Shown here: piece by piece, positions 11,428 through 20,967 of the stretch
Position numbering within the stretch: position 1 is the stretch's first letter
How the letters are laid out: every line of letters begins with the position of its first letter
Assembly (NCBI GenBank): GCA_963575745.1
Contig: CAUYUJ010015750.1
Location: 67,501 to 131,500 of the forward strand
Direction of reading: 5' to 3'
DNA: 64,000 nt
Origin: Prorocentrum cordatum
Taxonomy: Eukaryota; Sar; Dinophyceae; Prorocentrales; Prorocentraceae
Notes under the pieces: model-generated
What the model saw: the letters and a program-made list of their open reading frames with translations, nothing else
What the model was told of the DNA's origin: nothing
Database searches by the model: none
Made by a program: the position numbers and the translations under genes

Positions 11428-11570
11428 GAACATATCCCTATCCCTATCCCTATGTTGGGCATCGCCTCATCACGATGGCGATCTTAGGGATCTCCTCAGT
11501 TTCTGAGGGGGTATCCCTAAGATTGTCATCTCCGTTTGGCGTGTCAATCTTAGGGATAGGGATAAGTTCG
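11428..11570. repeat. Inverted repeat with ATCCCT units
   Basis: TATCCCTATCCCTATCCCTA at 11430-11450 is mirrored near 11555-11570 (TTAGGGATAGGGATA). Inside, TATCCCTAAGATTG (11508-11521) and CAATCTTAGGGATA (11548-11561) form a perfect 14-bp stem, and ATCTTAGGGAT (11480-11490) can pair alternatively with ATCCCTAAGAT. Probably a foldback remnant. Confidence 0.55.
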
Positions 11571-11817
11571 ATGCTGGTGAGGAGTGGTGCTTCATGGAGG
11601 CTCATTGGGGCGGCACGCCGATGGGTGCGTCGCTGTTTGAGGGCAGTGCGCCTGCCGTCTCGGAGTGGTCAGAGCGCGCGGCGCGCCAAGGTGCGTGCCA
11701 ACCGCTGCCCAGAGGTCTGTGCCAGGGCGAGTCCTGTGGCGGAGGTGTGCCACTGTGCACGCTTGCCCCGGGGTCAGCGTGCAGCGCGTTCTCGTCGATT
11801 TCCTGCCTCTGGCATGC

Positions 11818-12417
11818 CTAGGGCCTGTGCAGGAATCGAGTTTCGCGCAGCCGTATTTCTTTCTGGTCAGTTCTTCGTGGTGGCCGATGGGCTATGGCTC
11901 CTCGCTCGCGGTCAGGTGTGTTCGCGAGTACAGGGGTGTAGCACTTCGTGTAGCTGTCCAATATCACCCTGTTGTGCTGGACTTCATCGAAGAACTGATC
12001 ATGCTTAGACAAATCCTCTGGTCCTGTCCATCCTCTCCTCCCCTTCCGCAGTCCCACCACGAATTCGAACATACACTCATTCGGGAATTCCGATTCCATT
12101 AGATCGACAATCGCCCGGAATCTGCTTCTCACGTGCGCCATTGACCAAACGTGCTCGTTACCAGGCGAAAGAGCTGTCCACGTTCGGTCGAAATCTACAC
12201 GACGCCCACACGTTCCGAGCACTCGGGCTACGAACGCCGCGGAGCTTCGAAACTGTTTCAGGTTTCGTGCGCTGCAATCGAATGGGGCTCGATGTACACA
12301 CCACGCCGTCTGGTCGGCCAAAGAGCTCCAGCTGCCCGCCCTGTGGGGCGCTGTAGCGTCTACGATCGGGAAATGTTGCTTGGCGTACTGCGGCGGCAGT
12401 GGCGGCCAGGGCGACAC
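11818..12417 (-). CDS. Hypothetical protein fragment
   Basis: 199-codon open frame, the longest sensible one in this stretch. The middle (roughly residues 85-150) has balanced composition, for example ESEFPNECMFEFVVGLRKG and DLSKHDQFFDEVQHNR, unlike the Arg/Pro-rich shadows around it. No family recognised, no signal peptide or transmembrane run. It could be an exon of an old gene or a chance frame. The N-terminal third is Ala/Arg-rich and less convincing. Confidence 0.3.
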   Translation of the reverse strand: MSPWPPLPPQYAKQHFPIVDATAPHRAGSWSSLADQTAWCVHRAPFDCSARNLKQFRSSAAFVARVLGTCGRRVDFDRTWTALSPGNEHVWSMAHVRSRFRAIVDLMESEFPNECMFEFVVGLRKGRRGWTGPEDLSKHDQFFDEVQHNRVILDSYTKCYTPVLANTPDRERGAIAHRPPRRTDQKEIRLRETRFLHRP

Positions 12418-13325
12418 GCAGATGTCCTGCGAGCTGATAGCGTGTCACTCCGCCTGGGGTGCGGCCCGCACCCCAGGCGGAGGGACGCGGGGAGGCTGGG
12501 AGTAGCTCGGGACGGTGACGCTTGCGAACGGGGACGTGGATAGCGTTTCGCACTCGCGGAGCGACACGCTAAGCCAACATGCCCGACCGGCCGATCCTTC
12601 GGATGTCAGGCTCGGCTTGGAAACAAATGGGCCTCGTTTTTTTACACATCGTTCCTTATTTCAGCAGCCCGACTATATAATTACCCGAACGCCTTCGCCG
12701 AACTCCCTGGCTCCGCGGCCGACAAAGCGACGTGGTGTGCACATCAAGCCCCTCCGATGTCGGCGCGAAGTCGGTGCTCGATGGGGCCCTCGCGCGAGTC
12801 CGAGGCGCCGCTGCTGCGGGCGCGGGACGGGCGCGCAGGAGTGCTCGGCCGCTTCGTGGGCAGGGGTGGGGAGGGGTGGGGGAGAGGACTGAGGAGGAGG
12901 GACGGATGGGGGGATGCGAGGATGAGGGCCAGACGCGGCGTCTCGAGGTAGAGAGTAGCGAGAGGGCTGCTGAGGCGGTGGCCAGAGGGCGGCCTCCACT
13001 CACTCCAGGACTCGCGGGGACCTGCCCCAGCCCCCTGGCCAGCCTGAGCTGGCAGCTGCGGGGCCCCGCGTCGAGGGAGGTTGGGGGCTGGCCCGGGGTG
13101 GGGTGCGGGCGGGGGACTCGAGAGGGGGGGGGGGAGTGGATGGTGGGCTCCGTGGGAACTCCTGGGAGCCTCCCAGTTCCAGACCGTCTCTTGCTGCTCT
13201 CGGCAGTCGGCGCTGATCGCCGCCAGCCGGCGCTGGCCGACGCGGGATATCGATGCCACGCGACGCCAAGTCGGAGCCCTCTCGTCGATCACCAGACGCT
13301 GGCGCAAGCCACTGCACTCTGATAG
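12418..13325. other. Unassigned GC-rich sequence
   Basis: No gene recognised. There is a short hairpin, GGGTGCGG / CCGCACCC, around 12456-12475, and a G-rich run at about 13080-13145. Confidence 0.4.
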
Positions 13326-13495
13326 GGCGACGAAATCTATACATATCCACTGCTCCCTGGCCAGGCCCATCCTCAACCCCGCAGCGGTGTATACGCCACG
13401 CCCTCCTGGCTTGGCCAGGAGGGCGCATACACAGCTCCTGGGTTCAAGATGGGCACGGTCAGGGAGCAGTGGATATGTATAGATTTCGTCGCCCG
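13326..13495. mobile_element. Foldback element, about 170 bp
   Basis: Left arm GGGCGACGAAATCTATACAT (from 13326) is mirrored by ATGTATAGATTTCGTCGCCC ending near 13495. The arms continue inward through ATCCACTGCTCCCTG / CAGGGAGCAGTGGAT and further imperfect pairing (GTATACGCCACGCCCTCCTGG / CCAGGAGGGCGCATAC) to a loop near 13412. Nearly the whole element can form one hairpin. No coding capacity. Confidence 0.75.
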
Positions 13496-13581
13496 ATCTG
13501 AAGGCGGAGTTGCGGGGACGTGCAAGGCACCCATGCCTTGCCGCCCAAGGCGGGGCAGCGGAGGAGCCGAACGGAGCGGCA

Positions 13582-13634
13582 GCGAGGCGAGGCGAGGCGA
13601 GGCGAGGCGAGGCGAGGCGAGGCGAGGCGAGGCG
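13582..13634. repeat. (GGCGA)n pentanucleotide repeat
   Basis: About ten tandem AGGCG units. Confidence 0.97.
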
Positions 13635-13811
13635 CGCGAGGTCGGCCAAGCGGGACCGGCCCCAGGCGGGCAGCGCGGCGGGGACGGAGCCCTCTCGGGA
13701 GCCACGGGGGCGGGGAGAAGCGGGCGCCGACGGCTGGTGGGCGCCGGGAGTCGGAGGCTGGAAGCTGGAGGTCGGTCGGTTCAGATGCCGATTCAAACAG
13801 GGCTAGGATCG

Positions 13812-14500
13812 GGATGAATCGCTCCGGAGCGTTCCGGAGCGCTCTCAGAGCGTTCCGGAACGCTCTGGAGCGGCGGCGGCGCCCAATACATCCTCCAGAC
13901 CCGCCGATTCTCAGAGATTTCGAGTTATCCCGATCCGATTTTGTCCCGATCTTCGCGTCGTTTTACCGATGGCCGGATGTCGACGGCCAGATGTCGATGG
14001 CTGGGTGTCGAACGCGGCCGAGGCGGGGGGGAGGCCGGGAAGCTGCACGCAGCCGCGCAAGAACCAGTTCCGCGCGAGGGCCAGCCTCCGAGCCGCGCGG
14101 CCGCGCGGTGGGCCAGGCGCAGGGAGGGAGGGAGGGCAGAGAGTGTGGGGGGGCAGCGGGAGGCAGGAGGGAACGCCGCGTCGAAGCGCCGACGGCAATC
14201 GGTCTGAAGAAATGCCTGTGAAGCAGAAGCAGCTCGGCCCACCCCCAGGTGGAACAGCAACCGATACGCGCACTGGGATCTTCCGGACGGGGTCAGGGGA
14301 GAGAGGAGAGTAGTAGTCACCATATTGTGTATCAGACGGGCCTCGCATCGAAGCAAATCGGTCCAGAGCGTTCCGGAACGCTCTTGCAGCGCTCTGGGAC
14401 GCTGCGAGACGGCCGCGGCGCCCGATAGATCCTCCCAGCCCGCCGATTCTCTGAGCTTCTCGACTTCGACCGGCCCGACCCTGTCCCGAGTCTGCCTTCG
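13812..14500. repeat. Pair of about 150-bp direct repeats
   Basis: 13812-13960 and 14344-14495 share a palindrome-rich head (GAGCGTTCCGGAACGCTC), then GGCGCCC, GATCCTCCC, GCCCGCCGATTCTC and a CGA/CCC-rich tail. The sequence between them is GC-rich and shows no gene. Confidence 0.65.
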
Positions 14501-14847
14501 ACTCACGAGAGGCCGCCACTGAGTCCCAGTGGAGCGACGCCACAGAAACGGGGCCGTCTGCGCCGACACCGGCGCACGAGCTGCCCGCGCAAGGCCGCGC
14601 GTGAGCGCCCTCCTCGTCTCCGCTGTGGCGCGCCGCGCCGGTTGCCAGCGCGGGCCACCGCGCAAGGGGGCTGCGTCCACTCGCCATGGCTTTCGGGGGC
14701 GAAGTCGGGGAGGCCGATCTCTGTGCGCGCTGCTTCTGCTGCTGCGGAGCCACGGGTGACGCCCGTGAGCCCGCGGCTCCCTGAGGCCGGGTGTGGAGCG
14801 CCCCACTGGCGCTGCGCTGCCACGTAGGCACGAATGGCATGTCGAGT

Positions 14848-15570
14848 ATATATATATATATATAATTGTGTAAATATGTATGCACGTACGTAAGACTGCA
14901 TGAATCCGAAAGCATCCATACATATACATGTTTGTACGCATGCATGCATGCATGTAGGTGTGCATGTGCATAGGTGTGCATGTATGGTTGCATGTATGCA
15001 TCCACATACATATGCATGGATGTGTGTGCACGCATGCATGCCTGCCTGCATGCATGAATGCATACATGTATGTATGAATGGATGCATGCATGCATGTATG
15101 TATGGATGTGTGCATGCATTCATGTATGTATGTACATGTGTACAGGTAGGTATGCATGTGTATGTATGTATGCATGCATGTATAGGTATGTATGTATGCT
15201 GTTGTGCATGCGTGCATGTGTGTAGGTCTGCATTACGTATGTATATGTATATATATATATGTACATGGAATGTATGTATGCATACATGCATGTATGTGTT
15301 GATGTGTGACTGAATGTATGTGTGACTGCGTGTCTGTGTATGCATATGTATGCATATGTGTATGTACATGTGATTGTATGTAAGCATGCATACATGTATG
15401 TAGATCTGCACGTATGGCTGGGAATGTAAACATGTATGTATGCATGTATGCATGCATACATGTATGTATGTATGTATGTATGTATGGAGGTATGTATGTG
15501 AATCTGTATGTGCATACATATATTTGCAAGCATGTGTATATGTTTGTATGCAGGTATGCCTGTATGTGTC
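14848..15570. repeat. Long GCAT/GTAT tetranucleotide array
   Basis: About 720 bp of interrupted GCAT, GTAT and GTGT units, with (AT)n patches at 14850-14862 and 15246-15260. Open frames on both strands through it are Cys/Met/His/Tyr-rich artefacts of the repeat. Confidence 0.95.
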
Positions 15571-15996
15571 CATCGAGAGAGGGATACACACCAAAGAGAA
15601 CGAGAGAGAGAGGGATAACGACAGAGAGAGAGAGACAAACAACATAAGGATAACGAGACACACGCACACTGACGGCTAAGTTGGCATGGCAGGCGCACTC
15701 GCGGAGGCCGCGTGCTGGACACACATGCGAGAGGCTGGCTGGCGCGTTACCTCCACCCGAGGGAGCGAAGCTGGAAAGGCATACGATCATACGCACAACT
15801 GGGTCTCGCCAGGCCTGGTCACGCCATGCATGTGCATCCAACTTCCTGGCACCTGTAGGGGCAGCAACCGAGAAACACTTTTGAATCGTGTAGCAATATT
15901 GCGCTAGTATGTGGGCATCCACGGCGTCAATCACTTGTATATGAGGACGCGTCGTCGGGCTAACTTGAAATAAGCGAGCTAACGCTGTATATCGGA
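15571..15996. other. Unassigned sequence
   Basis: Contains a GA-rich patch (15598-15635). No gene recognised. Confidence 0.4.
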
Positions 15997-16476
15997 TCAG
16001 GCAGACGACAAGACGGACTTGGGAATCAAACCGACGCACCGTGTTTTAAGGGTAGGTCCGATCATTTTGTGGATCCCTGCTTGTCCAGATCGTTTTCGAA
16101 CACTCTGGGTAGGAAACTTGGGTAAAGAGAGAAGGGCCCGACGTCTCTGCGGCCAGGTGAGCGGAGTGCAGCTTCCGTGGAGAAGAGCGGCGACGAAACA
16201 AGAGCTGCATGATCTCTGCAGAGGGGCAAACCGATCATGTTGCTCTAAAGTCCACATTGGTTGCCGCATCGTAATGGGCAAGACCAGGCGGCTAGAGGGC
16301 AACGGTTGGTCCTTCAGCTGCGCCTCCGTCACCTGACAAGCGTCGCAAGCGGGGGCACCGATCGGGAGGACACCCCAGGGAGAAGAGGACCAGGAGGATC
16401 TTACGGGTGCGAGGAGGATCCACATTCGAGACAAGCAGTTTGAACCATGCTGGCTCGCACGCACTTTATGAGACAC
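15997..16476 (-). CDS. Weak hypothetical open frame
   Basis: 159-codon frame of balanced composition with several Cys residues (ACDACQ, CSSC). The plus strand is also open over much of the same stretch. No family recognised; this may be a fragment or chance. Confidence 0.2.
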   Translation of the reverse strand: MSHKVRASQHGSNCLSRMWILLAPVRSSWSSSPWGVLPIGAPACDACQVTEAQLKDQPLPSSRLVLPITMRQPMWTLEQHDRFAPLQRSCSSCFVAALLHGSCTPLTWPQRRRALLSLPKFPTQSVRKRSGQAGIHKMIGPTLKTRCVGLIPKSVLSSA

Positions 16477-16732
16477 TCCCTCGGCGAGGGTATTTTCAGG
16501 ATCGGCTCCTACAGCAGTACTTACTCTCGGTGAGAGCCTTGATCTGGGAGGGGATGGGGTTGTGGGTATATGATGGGACCAGATGGGGGGATGATGGGGG
16601 TTGCCTTGCCGACGCCTGCAATTCGACTACTCTTTGCCCTCGCGTGCTCTCCACTGTTCCGCCTGCCCTTGCACCTCCTGCCCGCTTAGTTTGGACTCAG
16701 GCGCTGTACTGTTTTCCGGTGCCACCTGAACG

Positions 16733-17137
16733 CTACACGTCGGTCGGAAGAAGTAGGTAAAAACATGAAGTCGGAAGGCGGATTAAGTTGATTGGGTCCA
16801 GCCCCCCCCCCAGAGAATAACAAAACACAGCAAAGGCGCGTCGATTCTTAAAGTAGGAAGGCGCTTGAAGCAGATTGGGATCTGGGAATCCAAAAATACT
16901 TAATTTCAACGACCGGTCGTTGAAATTAAGTATTTTTTCTTTGGATTCTCAGATCGTTGGTCGTTGAAAGCATGTATTTTTGGATTCTCAGATCACAATA
17001 TACTTCAAGCGCCTTCCTCCTTCAAGAATCGACACGCCTTTGCTGTGCTCTGTTGTTCTCTGGGGGGCCTGGACCCAATCGACTTAATCCGCCTTCCGAC
17101 TTCATGTGTTTACCTACGTCTTCCGACCGACGTGTAG
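16733..17137. mobile_element. Long foldback element, about 405 bp
   Basis: Starts CTACACGTCGGTCGGAAG and ends with its inverse CTTCCGACCGACGTGTAG. Arms of about 190 bp pair almost throughout, including GAAGTCGGAAGGCGGATTAA / TTAATCCGCCTTCCGACTTC, AGCAAAGGCG / CGCCTTTGCT and GGAAGGCGCTTGAAG / CTTCAAGCGCCTTCC. Near the left-centre is a perfect palindrome, AATACTTAATTTCAACGACC with its mirror, followed by a partial repeat of the same unit. No coding capacity. Its structure is a foldback or long-TIR transposon. Confidence 0.85.
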
Positions 17138-17156
17138 TCATCCCCCCCTAGTTGTA

Positions 17157-17222
17157 AGTCGGGCGTGTCCCCCCACAGGGGGATGTTGGGCGAAAAATAA
17201 ACAAACACAAAAAAAAACCCAA
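17157..17222. repeat. GTCGGGC...TTGGGCGAAA repeat, copy 1
   Basis: AGTCGGGCGTGTCCCCCCAC followed by GATGTTGGGCGAAA. Related copies are at 54752-54800 and 55023-55065. Confidence 0.55.
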
Positions 17223-17384
17223 ACGCCCCAAAATGGTCAAAGAATCGTCCCCCTAGTCATCCGCCCCCCTCTTTGCCGCCCCCGAGCCCTGGCCAGGGCC
17301 GTCCGCGGCCCCGAGCCATGGCGCAGGCCCAGGCCGGGGAGGTCCACAGGCCGTGTCGAGGGGCACGGGATGGGCCCGCGCTGC

Positions 17385-18830
17385 CTCGGAGATGGGCGCG
17401 GCCTCGCGCGCGGACGCTGCCACTGAGGCATCCAGGGAGGAGCCCGATCTGGGGCCACGAATCGGGGAGACGTACTAAGACCCGGGTACGGGGGACTCGG
17501 AAATCCCCGACGAGGTCGTCAAAAAAATGACGAGGCCGAGCCTGCATTTTGACGAGGCCTCCCGCTGCAGACATCCCACGAAACTCCTCCTCGTCAAAAT
17601 CCGGGGCGCGGTCGTCAAAAAACGATGGCGAACCCGAGTCCTGGCAAACCCGGGTCTTACGCTCCCCCGAACGAAGCGCGCGGCAAGTTCGGCGAAATGG
17701 GTGAGGGGAACCGCGCGAACGCTACCACTGGGGCATCCAGGATTGGCCTGCGCTGCCTCGAGATGGGCGCGGCCTCGCACGCGGACGCTGCCACTGAGGC
17801 ACCCAGGGCTCTACGAGTCCGGCGGCAACCATGGTTGACGGTGTTTCGCCGGCTTCCAGTGAGAAGGAGGAAGAGGAGGAGGATGCCCACTCCCTGCCCT
17901 GTCCCTCAGGGGGCGGAAAAGGGGAGAAGGAGGAGGAGGATCCTGTCCCTTCTTTCCCTCGGGAAGAAAGAGGAGGTGGTTCCCTTCCCTTCCCTGAGGA
18001 GCCCGATCTGGGGCCACGAAGCGCGCGGCAAGTTCGGCGAAACGGGTGAGGGGAACCGCGCGCGGACCCTGCCACTGGGGGCATCCTGGAACTCCCCATG
18101 GGGTCACGAAACGTGTGGGAGGTGTGCCGAAACGGACGTGGGCACGCATGCGGACCCTGCCACTGGGGCCTTTGGTGGAGCTTCATTTGGGGCCGCGAAG
18201 CGTGCGAGAGGGGGGGGTGGGGGGTGGAGGCGACGTGTGCGCTGGGACGCATGCAGGTCCGGCCACTGGGGCCCTGGGTGGAGCTCCCCCAACGGGCCAC
18301 GAAACGCGTGAGGGCTGGGCCGACCTGTGCGCGGGCACGCGGTGCGAAGCCTGCCACTGAGGCCCTCGGTGGAGCTCCCGTGGGGCCCACAGGGGCACGG
18401 ACACGCGCGCGAGCCCTGCCACTGGGGCGGTCGGTGGGGCCCCCAAGCTTCGGCCGCGCAGCGCAGGGCGAGGAGGGGCGCGGACTCGCACGCGTATCCT
18501 CCCACGGGGGGCGCTCGGTGGAGCCTCCTGTGCGGCGACGGAGCGTGAGGGGGGAGCCACAGCGGGGGCGGGCACGCATGCGAACTCTGCCACTGGGGCC
18601 TGCGGGCGGTGGAGTTCCCTAAGCGGGCCCCGAAGCGTGTGAGGGGTGTGCCGACGCGGGCGCGGGAACGCATGGGAACTCTGCCGGGAACGCATGGGAA
18701 CTCTGCCACTGGGGCCCTCGGTGGCGCCCCAAATCTGGCCGTTCAGCGTATGACGAGCACGGGTGGGGGACGCATGCGAACCCTGTCACTGGGGCCTTCG
18801 TTGGAGCTCCCTATGTGGCCACGAAGCGTG
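17385..18830. repeat. Degenerate satellite array around CTGCCACTGGGGC
   Basis: The core GACSCTGCCACTGGGGCC recurs at about 17415, 17725, 17787, 18071, 18159, 18262, 18353, 18419, 18592, 18703 and 18788. It is followed by GGTGGAGCTCCC and GCCACGAAGCGTGTGAGG-like blocks. Spacing is irregular (about 65-110 bp). A 21-bp unit (CGGGAACGCATGGGAACTCTG) is directly duplicated at 18664-18705. No real gene lies inside. Confidence 0.75.
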
Positions 18831-18862
18831 TGAGGGGCGTGCGGACATGAAACTATTGACTG

Positions 18863-18953
<91 letters not shown>
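18863..18953. repeat. (ATG)n microsatellite
   Basis: About 30 uninterrupted ATG/GAT units. Confidence 0.98.
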
Positions 18954-18954
<1 letters not shown>

Positions 18955-20249
18955 CACATGCGGAGGGCTGAGGCAAGGATGGGAGGGAAGCAGCAGGGGA
19001 GAACGCGGGAAACTGCGGATTCAAAACGAGGGACAACCAAACAAGATGGTCGGGAGAAAACGAAAGGATGATGAATCCAGAAGTTCCTGGAACTGCTGCA
19101 CAGATTCCTGGAGGTCTCTGATCCCTCCGGTCTCTCGCGAGGGGGACGGACCAGAAGGATGAGGAGCTGGCATGCCCTGTAGGCAAAGGCAGCTGTCTGC
19201 TTTTTCTTCTTCTTCTTCTTCTTCTTCTGCTTGTCTGCAGAACTCTCCAGGGAACCCCGGCGCGAAACGTGTGTTCGGATCGGCGGTGAGCGCCCGACGT
19301 CAGGACAAGGAGGAGGGAGAGGAGGACAGGGAGGAGAAAGACCGCTACACCATCCTCTTCCCCCCCCGGCGTGCAGCTCGACCGCGCGTTCGCCGCCCCG
19401 CCCAGGCTGGGTCGCCTGTCCCCTCGGCGTCTCCGACGCGACGTCCACGTCCGCGCGTCGGATCGGCCGGTCCTCGGCGACGGCGCGGGGAGACAGTGAT
19501 GTCGGAGCCATCCCGTGCGTCTCTTCGTTCTCATCCGGATCAGGAGCGGGGGTCGGGGGTAGAAGGGGGGGGAGGGAGAGCACAGCATGGGAAGCAGAGC
19601 GAGGAGGGAGGGAGGGAGAAAAGAGGAGGGAACGGCGATGGGGGAAGAACACATGAGGGGGGAGGGAGGGGAGAGAAGAAACACCCCTCTCCCCTCCCTC
19701 GCCCCCTCCACCTCCTCCTCCTCCTCCTCCTCCTCCTCCTCCTCCTCCTCCTCTGCGTGTCTCCCCCCAGCAGTTGAGGAGCAACTATTGCTGCTGCAAA
19801 ACAGAATGGCCGTGTCCTCACTATGCATGCTGGCCCTGTTGCCCTGCAGCGTCGCGCCTCGTTTCAAACGGTCAGGCTAGGAACGCGTCTCAAGAATGTG
19901 TCCTACCTACTGCTACCTCCCCCCCCTCCTCCACCTCCCCCCCCCCCCCCCTCCTGGTCCGTGGCGAGGCCTAGACACGGCCCTTTGAGGGCTGTCTCGG
20001 AGCCCTGTCGGAACGTATTGGAAGAGCGCCCGTGTTCAGAGCCCATGCAGAATGCTCGTGCTCGATCCCAAGTTTTTGTTTGCGTTCTTGTTGTGCTCCT
20101 GTTGATCCGCCCCTGCCCAGTGTCCCATGGAATTTTCATCTGGAGTGCCCCACCCCAGGGCTCGCAACCAATTTCTCTGTGCCATAGGAAATCCAACTGT
20201 TCATGGCGGGCCCTCGGCCAACAAACAACGGCTCCCGCCTGATACGTTC
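18954..20249. other. Unassigned sequence with CTC, TTC and CCT tracts
   Basis: Contains a (TTC)n patch at 19205-19228, a (CTC)n tract at 19710-19752 and a C-rich run at 19918-19952. Long open frames here are low-complexity. No gene recognised. Confidence 0.45.
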
Positions 20250-20800
20250 TCGCAGGTTATTCAAAATCGCGCTCTCGCGTGGGACCACCCAAAAAACGTG
20301 CTCAGCATTCGGGTTCTCGCCTGGGACATCCTTACAATATTTTCTGGCGCCGCGCCCTCGACGCCCAGGGATCGTGCTCTCGCGCGAGAAGCCCTGGCAA
20401 ATTGCTCAGGACTCGCGCTCTCGCCTGAGGCTTCTTGGTTTTTCCCGCTGTTGCAAAACTCGCTCCAATGCCCCGCCCAGCCGACCTGCCCGTTGGGCCC
20501 CCCCCGACCCGCCCGTGAGGGTCCACCCGCTCGCTGGTTTGAGGCCCGCCCACCCGCTTCAATGTCCCGCCCGACCCGCTCGCGCGGGTCCGCCCGCCCG
20601 CCCGCCCGTTGGCGCCCGCCCGCCCGACCCGCCCGTTCGGGCCCCCCGCCCGACCTGCCTGTCACAGAGTCCGCCTGCCCGCGTGCTTGGGAGCCTTCCC
20701 GCCCGCTTCCATGCCCCGCACGGCCCGGCAGTTGGGGTCGGCCCGCGCGACCCGCCCGTCAGGGCCCGCGTTCCAAGATCAGTGCGCCCCTCTCCCCTCG
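20250..20800. repeat. CGCGCTCTCGC / CCCGCCCG repeat, copy 1
   Basis: A front part with recurring CGCGCTCTCGC-type units (20268-20430) is followed by a GACCCGCCCG-rich minisatellite (20470-20770). The same two-part structure occurs at 28285-28940, where it directly follows the composite TIR-like element. No gene. Confidence 0.6.
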
Positions 20801-20900
20801 CGGGTGCGAAATCTTCTTCGTCCTCATTCCTCCTCCGTCCCTTTGTTCCTCCCCCTCTCTCGTGTACTCCTCCTTTCCTCGCCCTCTCCCGTGAGCTTGT

Positions 20901-20936
20901 CTCTCCTCCTCCTCCTCATCCTCCTCCTCCTCCTCG
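20901..20936. repeat. (CTC)n tract at the 3' end of LINE A2
   Basis: CTC on the plus strand about 30 bp beyond the LINE stop codon. Polarity equals that of the tract at the LINE's 5' end (25906-25950). Confidence 0.9.
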
Positions 20937-20967
20937 AGCGTGCCAGGGGGGGCCGCGTCCGATGGTC

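Noticed and set aside
13911-15722. 400-residue open frames through 13.9-15.7 kb.
   Set aside because: Half of each is Cys/Met/His/Tyr repeat from the tetranucleotide array and the rest is Arg/Pro-rich. No coding signal.
17722-19867. Long minus-strand frames at 17.7-19.9 kb.
   Set aside because: They translate the satellite and ATG/CTC microsatellites. Several frames of both strands are open simultaneously, typical of GC-rich repeats.
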